54,952 nucleotides of DNA from Deltaproteobacteria bacterium (GCA_016210115.1 JACQUW010000038.1:1-54952), one strand, 5' to 3'. Shown: positions 30,959-39,478, numbered from the stretch's first letter. Notes: generated from the letters alone by a model not told the origin. Translations and numbers: made by a program.

Positions 30959-33790
30959 ATGAAAAGAGATCTCGGCCGGCTTCTGCTGGCAGCGTTCCTG
31001 CTCGGAGGGTGCAGCTCTGAGCCACGGGAACTCTTGGATTGTCTCAAGCTCGGGTGGCACGGGTTCCGGCGGGTTGCCGGCGAGCGCGCCGGGAGATTTC
31101 AAGGCAAGGTTCAAGAGGAGACAGCCCGCTGCCGCGGAGGCGAAAAAGCCGTCGCGTTGCGAAGGAGTGTTTGGGTTGACTGGCAGAACTACTGGGCGGC
31201 GGGCGACGCCGGCAGCAAAAGCCCGGCTTCTTTTTGGAGCTTCGACTACTGGAATCCGAATCGCCGGGGAATTAACGGCGCCCTCCTCGATCTCATATAC
31301 GAACGCATCGAGCTGATCGAATTTAATCTCTTCGACAACAGCGGGACTTATGAGAGCTACGTGCGGGGCCGCGATGATGTCGGCGGGGTCGCGCTGGCGG
31401 TCTGGAACGAGATGCGGCTGCCGGAAGGGCATCCGCAATACCAGGCGGTCGGGGGCGCCGGACAGCAGCTCTGCCAGGGTGAGTTGATCCGCTTTCGCAC
31501 ACTTACAGGTATCTGCAATGACATCAGAAATCCCCGCATGGGATCGACCCATGAGTTTTTCGCTCGCAACGTGCAATTCGAGGCCACGTTCCCGGACCTG
31601 GGCAAGAATGAGCTTGCCAGAAACCGGCATGGCGATCGCCTTGGATTGTTGAAACCTGATCCGCAGGTGATCAGCCGCAGACTTTTCACGAGAGCGCAGC
31701 CGCGTCCTGAAAAATGCCGCGAGGGCCGCGGGCTAGCCGGTCACTCGCCTGACGCGAATTGCGCCTACAAGAAAGCCCCCTTCTTCAATGTTCTGGCGGC
31801 TTTTTGGATTCAGTTCATGACCCATGATTGGTTCTCTCACCTGGAGGAGGGGCACAACTCGTCCGAGATGATGCCTTTGGGCTGCGCCACCCGACGGGCT
31901 GGGGGCGTCGAAAAGCCACTCAGTCCGGAAGAGATCTTGCGGCTTGGATGCCGCCCGAATGACCGCGTGGACCGGGCCACCATCACCGGTGACCGTGATC
32001 CACCCGAGTTCACTTACAAGAACAAGAAATATTTGGCCCGCGCGTACAAGACGACGCGCAACACCGTCACTGCCTGGTGGGATGCCTCGCAGATCTACGG
32101 CTACGACGAGACTTCACGCCGGCGCGTCAAGCGCGATCCGAGCGATCCGGCCAAGCTGCTGCTGGTGCCGGTGCGCTCCGGAGAAAAACCGGGCTACCTC
32201 CCGGTCTTTGATTCTTATGATCCGATTAACCCGCAGTGGGCCGGCCAGGAAGCGGCTGCCTTTCCGGACAACTGGACGATTGGCCTGAGCTTCTTTCACA
32301 ACGTCTTTGCCCGCGAGCATAATCTTTTCGTGGATGAGTTCCGAAAAACGGCTGCCGAAAGACCCGATGAGGACTCCGGGTTACGAAACCCCGCGCAGCC
32401 AGACAAGATCGTCCGCTACCGGGATGTCAGCGCCGACGAGCTCTTCCACGTGGCGCGGCTTGTGATCGCAGCGGAGATCGCGAAAATCCATACGCTTGAG
32501 TGGACGACACAACTGCTCTATAACGAGCCGCTGTACCTGGCGATGAACGGGAACTGGAGCGGCTTGTTTCACGGGAACAACGTCGCCAAAGCCGTCGCCG
32601 AAAAAGTCAGCAAGACATTTTCAACAGACGATCAAAAGACGGCGCAGTGGTATTCTATACTGGCGTCTGCGGACGGAATTTTAGGTACAGGCAGCCGTGC
32701 CTGCCTCGGCCAGAACATCTTTGCCAAGGATGAGCGCGGGCTCAAGAATCCCGATTGCATCAACGGTGGAATCAATCATTTCGGATCGCCGTTTAATTTT
32801 CCTGAAGAATTCGTCACCGTTTACCGGCTCCACCCGATGGTTCCTGATCTCATCGACTACCGGGAGTGGGACAAGGATCCGAATATCATCCAGAACCGGA
32901 TCCCGGTAGTGGAGACCTTCCGCGGGCAAGCGACGCGGGCGATGAGGCAGCGAGGTCTCGTAAACTGGGGACTGTCCATGGGCCGTCAGCGCCTCGGTCT
33001 CCTGACGCTCCAAAACCATCCGCAGTTCCTTCAGAATCTGGAGCTGCCACGCTTGCGCACGGCTACGGGCAAGATCGATGTGGCGGCCCTTGACATTGTC
33101 CGAGACCGCGAACGTGGCGTGCCGCGGTTCAATGAGTTCCGCCGGCAGTACGGGCTCAAGCAACTAACGAGCTTCGACGATTTCGTCGACCATCGCCTGC
33201 CCAAGGGCTCGTCCGAGCGGGCCGAGCAGGAACGGCTGGTTGGCACCTTGCGCGAGCTGTACGGGCAGCACCGCTGCGACGCTTCCAAGATCATCACGAC
33301 TGCCCAGGTCAACGACGACGGCACGCCCATCAACGACTGTCTGGCACATCCTGACGGCAGCATGGTGGACAATATCGAGGACGTTGATACCGTCGTCGGC
33401 TGGCTCTCCGAATTCACTCGTCCCCACGGCTTCGCCATTTCCGAGACTCAGTTTCAGGTCTTTGTCTTGAATGCTTCTCGACGGCTGTTCAGTGACCGTT
33501 TCTTCACCTCGAGCTTTCGTCCCGAGTTCTACACTCACCTTGGCATACAGTGGGTCACGGACAACGGTCCCGGTGGCAAGATGATAGAGAAGGGGAGGCC
33601 GAACGGTCACGAAATGGAGGTCTCACCCCTGAAGCGGGTGCTCTTGCGGACGATTCCGGAGCTGGCGCGGGAATTGGAGCACGTCGTCAATATCTTCGAT
33701 CCATGGGCGCGGGAGCGTGGTGAGTACTATTCCCTGGCGTGGAGACCGCGAAAGGGCGCGGAGTCCGATGAGACATTCAAGGGCAAGTAA
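30959..33790 (+). CDS. Animal-type haem peroxidase lipoprotein with cyclooxygenase/dioxygenase motifs
   Basis: A 943-residue lipoprotein: MKRDLGRLLLAAFLLGGC with lipidated Cys18. The catalytic core has the distal His289 in FMTHDWFSH, then AREHN (Arg452-Asn455), then VYRLHPMVPD. There Tyr622 precedes the proximal His625 by three residues. This order, and the Y-x-x-H-P motif in particular, is that of cyclooxygenases and linoleate dioxygenases (YHWHP, YRWH), where the tyrosyl radical attacks the fatty acid. Halide-type peroxidases such as myeloperoxidase lack it. So fatty-acid or other lipid oxygenation is likely, but unproven. I chose ATG 30959 over TTG 30929 because it starts the signal peptide. 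It is longer than most relatives, with an N-terminal extension of about 200 residues before the core. Confidence 0.88.
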   Translation: MKRDLGRLLLAAFLLGGCSSEPRELLDCLKLGWHGFRRVAGERAGRFQGKVQEETARCRGGEKAVALRRSVWVDWQNYWAAGDAGSKSPASFWSFDYWNPNRRGINGALLDLIYERIELIEFNLFDNSGTYESYVRGRDDVGGVALAVWNEMRLPEGHPQYQAVGGAGQQLCQGELIRFRTLTGICNDIRNPRMGSTHEFFARNVQFEATFPDLGKNELARNRHGDRLGLLKPDPQVISRRLFTRAQPRPEKCREGRGLAGHSPDANCAYKKAPFFNVLAAFWIQFMTHDWFSHLEEGHNSSEMMPLGCATRRAGGVEKPLSPEEILRLGCRPNDRVDRATITGDRDPPEFTYKNKKYLARAYKTTRNTVTAWWDASQIYGYDETSRRRVKRDPSDPAKLLLVPVRSGEKPGYLPVFDSYDPINPQWAGQEAAAFPDNWTIGLSFFHNVFAREHNLFVDEFRKTAAERPDEDSGLRNPAQPDKIVRYRDVSADELFHVARLVIAAEIAKIHTLEWTTQLLYNEPLYLAMNGNWSGLFHGNNVAKAVAEKVSKTFSTDDQKTAQWYSILASADGILGTGSRACLGQNIFAKDERGLKNPDCINGGINHFGSPFNFPEEFVTVYRLHPMVPDLIDYREWDKDPNIIQNRIPVVETFRGQATRAMRQRGLVNWGLSMGRQRLGLLTLQNHPQFLQNLELPRLRTATGKIDVAALDIVRDRERGVPRFNEFRRQYGLKQLTSFDDFVDHRLPKGSSERAEQERLVGTLRELYGQHRCDASKIITTAQVNDDGTPINDCLAHPDGSMVDNIEDVDTVVGWLSEFTRPHGFAISETQFQVFVLNASRRLFSDRFFTSSFRPEFYTHLGIQWVTDNGPGGKMIEKGRPNGHEMEVSPLKRVLLRTIPELARELEHVVNIFDPWARERGEYYSLAWRPRKGAESDETFKGK

Positions 33791-33851
33791 GCTTGCAACT
33801 TCAAAAACCGCAAAATTACAGTTATTCTCTAGACCGATTCTGACTGACCGT

Positions 33852-33881
33852 TTGTCTACCCGGGGGGTGGCTTGCTAGAAT
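33852..33881 (+). promoter_or_regulatory. Promoter candidate before the CPBP-like gene
   Basis: TTGTCT (33852-33857) and TAGAAT (33876-33881) with an 18-base spacer lie 36 bases before ATG 33918 and after the peroxidase stop. Confidence 0.4.
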
Positions 33882-33917
33882 AGTAGTTCGGGCCCCGTAT
33901 CCACGGGCGCCGATTGA

Positions 33918-35669
33918 ATGCGATTAGCCGAGAAAAACGCTGAGCGAGAGGCCACCGCCAGGTTCCCCGATCGCTACTCTATCCGGAAGAGAGGCGAACA
34001 TAGGGAACTGGTCTGCAGCGAATCGCCCACGATGGCGGTGCGAATCGAGGCCGGCATGACCGTACCTGCCGCTGCGGCCCGCAAGGCGCCGCCCGGAACC
34101 ATCTACCTCGACGGAGCGGCTGAAGGGGGACCTTTCCTCGATGTCGAAAAGGCCGTCTTCAACCTGGACCACCACGAAGGTTGTCTCCGGTCCCTGACTC
34201 TGGCGACCTGCGAGCAGGCCATGGTACTGGTCCGAAAAGGCCTGGATCTTCAGACGAGAGACTGGACCATCTACGCCAACGATCCTGACCTCGACACCCT
34301 CCTCGCGATATGGGTGCTGCTGAACCATATGCGGTTGAACGAGGCCGATCCGGAAATTCGCAGAAAGATCATGCCGCTCGTGCGCCTGGAAGGCGTCATT
34401 GACGCTCACGGCCTCGAGCTGCAGGAGCTTTGCGGGTTTCCTCCGGAGGTGCAGGAATTCGCGTTCGCCGAGTTGGAACAGTTGCGGAGAGACGAAGCCG
34501 CCCTGAAGAGAGAGGGAAGATGGCATGAGATCGATTTCCTGGAATACGCAGCCGACACATTGCGCGCCGTCGACGAGATGATTTATTCCTCGCATCATTT
34601 CGAAGGCGTGCTCAAATTCGAGGAGATGGCGCGCGCTGATATCGGCGAGAACCAGTTGGCGGTCGTCTGTCGAGCTGAAACGGGAGTTTATGAAATGGAG
34701 CGCTACCTGCGGCGGTTGCACGGCAAGCGCCTCGGCGTAATCGCGTTCCAGAAAGATTCCAACACTTACACATTGCGCCAGGTCAACACGTTTCTGCCGG
34801 CGACGCTCGAGAGCGCGTATGAACGACTCAATCTGATCGATCCCGCCGCGGGAAACCGGCGCTCCGGGAACCGCTGGGGAGGCTCCGGGGAGATCGGAGG
34901 ATCGCCGCGGGCCAGCGGGACCTCGCTGACGCCGCAGGAGATCGCCGACATTGTCGCGCAGGCCTATCGCGGAGCGACCACCAGACAGCGCGTCGGCGCC
35001 GTGATCCTCTCGGCGCTCGGAACCGCTTTCGTCATGGTGAGCGCCATCATGGCCACGTACCTCCTGGGTCGGGTTCATGATCCGGCCGGTTCAATCGAGA
35101 GTTACTTACGGAGCCAATCCGGGACCTATGCGGCTATTCTTTGCGCGTTAACGGGAGCGCTTGCCGTCACCACCTTCCGAAGCGGCCCAAAACTTTTCGG
35201 CTTGTCCATGCCGGTCGGCTTCGACTGGCTCATTCCGGCTCCAGTGGCGCTGCTGGCAGGGTGGGCCGGAGGCGGCTGGGTTGTTACCGGCCCGCTCATG
35301 AGCTCGGAGTCCTTTCTCCAGTACCCGTGGACCGATCTCGCCGTTGCGCTCGCGTTGCCGGCGGCGGCCGAAGCATTATTCCGCGGCCTGGCACACGGCA
35401 CGCTCGCGCAGCATTTTCCTACCCAACACAACGGCGGGCGGTGGTTTCTCTCGTGGCCGGTTGTTATCTCGAGCCTTCTCTATGCGCCCTGGTCGCTGGT
35501 TCCGTTTTTCCCTTTCTTCTCTCGTGGAGTGAGTTTGACCGTTGCCGGCGCTCTTCTCTTCGGATTAAGCTCCGGCATGGCGCGCGAGCGTTCGGAGAGC
35601 CTGTTGCCTTGCCTGATTCTGCACTGGTCCTGCGTGCTGACGCTCGTCGTGACGGCGCGTTATTTTTGA
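33918..35669 (+). CDS. DHH-like domain fused to a degenerate CPBP-type membrane domain
   Basis: A 583-residue two-part protein. Residues 60-300 form a soluble domain with FNLDHHEGC (Asp84-His85-His86), NDPDLDTLLAIW and SSHHFEG, which look like metal sites of a DHH-type phosphoesterase. This assignment is tentative. A Gly/Ser-rich linker (about 310-335) leads to six or more membrane helices. The CPBP (Abi) protease motif EExxxR reads AEALFRG with Glu485; the first Glu is replaced by Ala484. The second motif lacks its His (SSLLYAPW). One His remains in ILHWSCVLTL. So the membrane part is probably not a working protease. No strong ribosome site is seen. It may be a sensor or membrane tether for the soluble domain. 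Confidence 0.75.
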   Translation: MRLAEKNAEREATARFPDRYSIRKRGEHRELVCSESPTMAVRIEAGMTVPAAAARKAPPGTIYLDGAAEGGPFLDVEKAVFNLDHHEGCLRSLTLATCEQAMVLVRKGLDLQTRDWTIYANDPDLDTLLAIWVLLNHMRLNEADPEIRRKIMPLVRLEGVIDAHGLELQELCGFPPEVQEFAFAELEQLRRDEAALKREGRWHEIDFLEYAADTLRAVDEMIYSSHHFEGVLKFEEMARADIGENQLAVVCRAETGVYEMERYLRRLHGKRLGVIAFQKDSNTYTLRQVNTFLPATLESAYERLNLIDPAAGNRRSGNRWGGSGEIGGSPRASGTSLTPQEIADIVAQAYRGATTRQRVGAVILSALGTAFVMVSAIMATYLLGRVHDPAGSIESYLRSQSGTYAAILCALTGALAVTTFRSGPKLFGLSMPVGFDWLIPAPVALLAGWAGGGWVVTGPLMSSESFLQYPWTDLAVALALPAAAEALFRGLAHGTLAQHFPTQHNGGRWFLSWPVVISSLLYAPWSLVPFFPFFSRGVSLTVAGALLFGLSSGMARERSESLLPCLILHWSCVLTLVVTARYF

Positions 35670-35758
35670 TTTGTGTTCGCGCGCCGCACATCATCCGGGC
35701 GCAACGATGTTTTTGCCATCTCTGAGGTATGAATGGAGTGTGAGCCGCTCTGCCTGCT

Positions 35759-35896
35759 TCATTCGGCTGCGATCAACCTGTGCTCGACCATCAAGCAGTG
35801 GTCCTGCACGACTCTGATGCCCGCTCTGGCCAATCGCTCCGCCGCGTTTTGATTCCGTATCCCGGACTGGAACCAGACCGCGTCTTGCCAGTTCAT
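35759..35896 (-). pseudogene. C-terminal fragment of a CoA-binding (YccU-like) protein
   Basis: The minus strand reads MNWQDAVWFQSGIRNQNAAE then RVVQDHCLMVEHRL, the last 45 residues of the small CoA-binding domain family (usual length about 140). The usual pattern is WxQxGxxNxxAAxxAxxAGxxVVxDxCxxxEHxRL. An in-frame stop lies three codons upstream, so the N-terminal two thirds are lost. Confidence 0.65.
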
Positions 35897-35965
35897 CTGA
35901 TGTTAGAATAGCAAGCATAAGGCGACTAATCGACCTCTTCTTGAGTTAGAGGGACTCAACACCTG

Positions 35966-36226
35966 TCACCGAAGGATTTTCCACCAACCGTTTCTGAGAA
36001 ACGACGGTTTCGGGTCGTCAGGTCGGACGCACCGCGTACAGACGTTTTCGTATGTTTTTGACCCGCCGTCTCCGGCTTTGGATCTCAAGATCTTGAAATG
36101 TCGAAAGCATACCGGACCCTTACAGCGGAAACAGAGCCCTCCGTCCGGAGTGCCAAACTGCCGCGAACAGACAGAGCATCGCCACTTGATGGATTCACAG
36201 GGAGCAACGTTTGAGCGGAAAGTCAT
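35966..36226 (-). CDS. Small zinc-ribbon-like protein (86 aa)
   Basis: Contains three CxxC pairs (Cys17/Cys20, Cys32/Cys35 and Cys63/Cys66) plus Cys40/His43, enough for two zinc sites. The ATG overlaps the stop of the upstream ligase remnant in ATGA, so the genes formed one transcript. I do not recognise a family. It could be a rubredoxin-like or regulatory partner of the ligase. The C-terminus (PSFLRNGWWKILR) is hydrophobic and basic. Confidence 0.65.
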   Translation of the reverse strand: MTFRSNVAPCESIKWRCSVCSRQFGTPDGGLCFRCKGPVCFRHFKILRSKAGDGGSKTYENVCTRCVRPDDPKPSFLRNGWWKILR

Positions 36227-37849
36227 GAGATCACTCTTGTAGAGTCGGTTGACCGACTTTTCTCAGAGTGGAGGTGAAGGATTTTGCCCGATGCCGTGAT
36301 GAGAGGGGCCTTCCGCTCGACGTGCAGTATATTGGCATCGGACCAGACAAGTCCCATCACCCGCTCTGCGCCGGATCCTTCGCCCAGCGCGTCTAAGAAC
36401 GTCTGCGCTACCTCTCTTGTGTTCAGAGGGCCAATGGCTGGATGGACCAGGAGCCGGAGCCGGGGTGCTCCGTCCACCTCCTCGTCTTCGAGGAGCTGGT
36501 AGTCTGTGGGAGCGCCTCGAAACCTGGCGGGCAGACCTCCTCCAGAACGTGAATCACGTCTCTATCCAGGAAAGTCATGCCGGCGCCGGTAAGCTTCTCG
36601 TAGCTTCTAATCGAGTGCAGGTGTGTTTTCCAGCCGGACCGTTCCAGGGGACAATGGCACACTCGCCGCCGGATTATGGCCTGATCGCCCATTGAGACGT
36701 TTACCATGATGAAGGGCGCGGTCTGACGCAGTCCAGAAATCAGCAGAGCGTTGGCAGGAAGGCCGCCGTCGTTTCCGTCCGAGTTCGGCTGGATTACGGC
36801 ATGGAGATCGTCAAGCAGATGAACATCATCGGAGGCTTCAGGCGCGAGGCAACCATAGCCAGTAGGGCCGCACTCGATGCTTCCGTAGCGGGGCCAGCCG
36901 ATCGCCCCCGCCTTTCGAACCACAGCTAGCCGGGATTCTGTGATCGGCTCTCCCATAAGGACGAACTGAGCACCGGAGAGATCCAGGCCCGCATTAAGGG
37001 CGGCCTGGCACAAACGCACAGCGGAGCTGGCAAACGTAAAGAGAAGAGGAGTCCTCCCGGATTGGAGCGCTTTGGTCAGCCAGTGGGCGACAGCGAGCGG
37101 TTGATCTACCGAGACATGCTGCGGCCTGGGCAGCCGAACTGCGGCCAAAAGAGCGCCCCAGCGCAAAGCCTTCGCGCTCCAACGATAGCGCGGATGCAGG
37201 CCGGCGGCGGCCGGATCCACCTGCGAAAACCATCGAACCGGCAGCTCACCAAAGCAGCTCATTTTGAGAAGGCGGAACATGGCTCCACCCCCAGGGACCT
37301 CCCAATCGGCTTTCAGCCATCCTGTGCCCCCGTGTGAAGGGCGAGGCATGTATCGACGGCGCAGTCGCGGATAAAAGCAAAATCAAATAGCACCGGTGTC
37401 CCTGCGCTTCGACTCCCGCCGCTGCGGGATGGGACGCGCGCGGCTGAAACGGGGTTGCGAAGACAATTCGGGTCCACCGGAATGCAGGCGCTTCCGCGAA
37501 CCACCGGTCGCCGGCCCTTGAATTCATCGACTGTGAGATACACTCCGTGACGGTAGAGGATCCGGAGCGTGTCTTCGACTCCGTTCTGCCGCACCAACTT
37601 CTCCAGGTCCTCCAACTCGCATCCGATGAGCTTGAGGAGTTGACGATAGGGGCTCTCAGGAAACGGATAGATCGCTTTACGAGCGATGGCCAGAAATTCG
37701 GTCTGCCTGTTTTCCAGACGATGCAGGACCGTTAATTTGGCCTCATCCAGCTTAACGCCACGACGGAGAAATGAAGGAAGCCCCGCAAGAAATCGCGCGC
37801 CTATGAAGGCATCCTCGAGAGGAATAAAAGCGCTCGTCTTTGAAAGCAT
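36223..37849 (-). pseudogene. Adenylate-forming (PaaK/LuxE-like) ligase gene with two frameshifts
   Basis: Three minus-strand segments join into one protein of about 540 residues. Segment one runs from ATG 37849 (residues MLSKTSAFIPLEDAFIGARF onward) to the C run at 37327-37331. Segment two runs on to about 36508, and segment three to 36223. Adding one base at each point restores continuity: LHTGGTGWLKADW at the first and FEALPTDYQLLEDEEVDG at the second. Features of the ANL superfamily are visible: the glycine-rich TGGTG, the YGSIECGPTGYG motif, GDQAIIRR and IRSYEKLTGAGM. Family assignment is tentative. Both lesions are one-base losses in homopolymers, so they could be sequencing errors. A GAGGTC site precedes the start and a perfect FNR-type box lies 17 bases further upstream. 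Confidence 0.7.
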
Positions 37850-37866
37850 AGGATTGACCTCGAGCT

Positions 37867-37880
37867 TTGATCTATATCAA
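37867..37880. promoter_or_regulatory. Perfect FNR/ANR-type box
   Basis: TTGATCTATATCAA is an exact match to the FNR consensus TTGAT-N4-ATCAA. It lies 17 bases before the leftward ligase start and could serve either side. Activation at -41.5 towards the right would put a start near 37915, next to an AT-rich TATAGA. It implies control by oxygen through an FNR/CRP-family regulator. Confidence 0.65.
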
Positions 37881-38112
37881 TCCTGCCCGTTCAGCTCAAA
37901 CTGTTTTACGAAGCTATAGATCGGTCAGGTCAACTAGAGGAATAGGGTTTGAAGCGACTGCGCCAGTTATTTGCAAATACAAAATTGCCATGAACAAAAA
38001 TTTACTTTTGCCCTCTTCATGACAAAGGCCGAACGGTTCTTGGCTACCTGTGGATTTCGGCGTCTGGCCCACCACATGCAGCCGCAAAACCCAGGCGCCC
38101 TCATCGCCGGCG

Positions 38113-38147
38113 CGTTATGTTGACATAACGATCTACCGTTGGATAGT
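38113..38147 (+). promoter_or_regulatory. Promoter overlapping a perfect palindrome
   Basis: CGTTATGTTGACATAACG (38113-38130) has perfect 8-base arms. It contains TTGACA (38120-38125), and GATAGT (38142-38147) follows after 16 bases. A repressor bound to the palindrome would cover the -35. It reads towards the aldolase remnant and the TAXI gene. Confidence 0.55.
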
Positions 38148-38197
38148 GTCGACTCCGGAATGTAGCCGGTAAACTGACGAGGCAAGGAGGTGATGGA

Positions 38198-38427
38198 ATG
38201 GGTGTCGATCTGTTGAAAGGAAAACTTCTGCTGGCGTGCAAGATCTTTCAAAGCCAGAAGTTGTTCGATGGCTTCGGGCATGTGACGTTGCGTCTTTCCG
38301 AAGACCGGATTCTCAGCACGCCTAAGATGCCGCCGGGAGCTCCATCGTTGAGACCGAAACTCGTGGGAACGCCCTGCGCCGATTTATCGACTACTACATC
38401 TCACAGCTGGGCTATCCGGCGTGGTGA
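38198..38427 (+). pseudogene. Class II aldolase/adducin-family remnant with internal deletion
   Basis: From ATG 38198 the first 40 or so residues (LLLACKIFQSQKLFDGFGHV then TLRLSEDRILSTP) match the N-terminus of class II aldolase-like proteins. About position 38341 the frame changes, and the other frame gives NALRRFIDYYISQLGYPAW and a stop at 38427, which reads like the family's C-terminus. The middle 150 or so residues with the zinc histidines are gone, so no enzyme can be made. A regulated promoter still stands upstream and may now serve the TAXI gene. Confidence 0.6.
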
Positions 38428-38460
38428 GCGTTTCGACTGTGTAAAAGGAGGTAATAACCT

Positions 38461-39363
38461 ATGACACTGAGAATCGGCACGTCCGAACTTGGCGGTACCT
38501 TTTATACCCAGGGTTCAGCTATCGCTGAGCTTTTTAACCACGGCCGTCCCGCCGAGGAGCGGTGCGTGGTTCTGCCGAGTGTGGCCGCGAGCATCGACAA
38601 CGCAAACCGCCTCGATAGAGGTGAAGTCGAATTTGGCTTCATGGCTTCAAATTGGATCGGCCGGGCGAAAAATGGCACCTCGCCTTTTACTCGGAAAATC
38701 GAGTTGCGGATGGTGTCGCCGGTAAATGCCGGACCGCTCTTCTTTGTCACGCTTGCCGGCTCGTCCATAAAAACAATCTCCGACCTGATCGGCAAGCGCC
38801 TCGCTGTCGGTGTTCAGGGAAGCGGAATGGTAGGGCATGTTCTTACGATCTTCGCAGCGATCGAGATCCCGTGGAACAGCTTCACACCGGTTTATCTCAG
38901 CTTTGCAGACGGCGCGGAGGCTCTGATCGGCGGCGACATCGACGCGCAGTTCCAGCCTCCCATCCCCAATCAGGTAATGACAAATCTAAGCGAACGAGCC
39001 GACGTGCGGGTTGTCGCTTACGGCCCTCGCCAAATCCAAAGCATTCTCGCTCAAGTCGGTTTTTATCGGGCGATAACTATAAAAAAAGGCGCCTTTCGCG
39101 GAGTGGTTGAGGATGTGCCGCAAATTGCAGTCGTGAACGTTATGGTGACCCACGAAAGACTTCCGGACAAGCCTGTCCACGATATCGTCAAGACGATCCT
39201 GGAAAATCTCGAAACACTCCCGAAAATGAATCCTCTGTTCAAAGGAGTCAGAGAACTGTTCGAGCCGCTGCGCTCGAAGGGCGCCGCGACTTTCGAAATG
39301 GGTGGAGTGCCGCTCCACCCCGGCGCGCTCCAGGCGTACAGAGAAGCAGGGTGGTTGTCGTAA
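38461..39363 (+). CDS. TAXI-family solute-binding-like protein without signal peptide
   Basis: A 300-residue TAXI-type (TRAP-transporter-associated extracytoplasmic immunogenic) binding protein. It starts directly with MTLRIGTSELGGTFYTQGSA, the motif normally found just after the signal peptide. It keeps the later VGVQGSGMVGHVLTIFAA and FADGAEALIGGDIDAQFQ stretches. AAAGGAGGTAATAACCT before ATG 38461 is a near-perfect ribosome site, so the short start is real. With no export signal the protein should stay in the cytoplasm, unlike transport-binding members. No TRAP membrane subunit is nearby. It may work as a ligand sensor or have lost transport function. It could be transcribed from the palindromic promoter at 38113. 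Confidence 0.85.
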   Translation: MTLRIGTSELGGTFYTQGSAIAELFNHGRPAEERCVVLPSVAASIDNANRLDRGEVEFGFMASNWIGRAKNGTSPFTRKIELRMVSPVNAGPLFFVTLAGSSIKTISDLIGKRLAVGVQGSGMVGHVLTIFAAIEIPWNSFTPVYLSFADGAEALIGGDIDAQFQPPIPNQVMTNLSERADVRVVAYGPRQIQSILAQVGFYRAITIKKGAFRGVVEDVPQIAVVNVMVTHERLPDKPVHDIVKTILENLETLPKMNPLFKGVRELFEPLRSKGAATFEMGGVPLHPGALQAYREAGWLS

Positions 39364-39458
39364 TCCGTGCCGTCGCCTTACTCCTCTCTAAAGGGCGAGG
39401 GAAGGTACTTCTGCCGGTTCTATTCCGTTACGCACCGTCGATCTTCGCGGCTTCGCCA

Positions 39459-39478
39459 GGGCGCGATCAATCGCGCCC
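39459..39478. terminator. Palindrome between convergent genes
   Basis: GGGCGCGAT (39459-39467) and ATCGCGCCC (39470-39478) form a 9-bp stem with two bases between. It sits between the ends of the TAXI gene and the leftward molybdenum hydroxylase gene, where a two-way terminator is expected. There is no T run, and it resembles a dispersed repeat (GGGCGCGAT...ATCGCGCCCCTAC). Confidence 0.45.

Larger units (their letters stand above)
37850..38197. other. 348-base divergent gap with regulatory sites
   Basis: Between the broken ligase (leftward) and the aldolase remnant (rightward) lie an FNR-type box at 37867 and a palindromic promoter region at 38113, listed separately. No gene is visible. The gap is more AT-rich than its surroundings. 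Confidence 0.6.
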
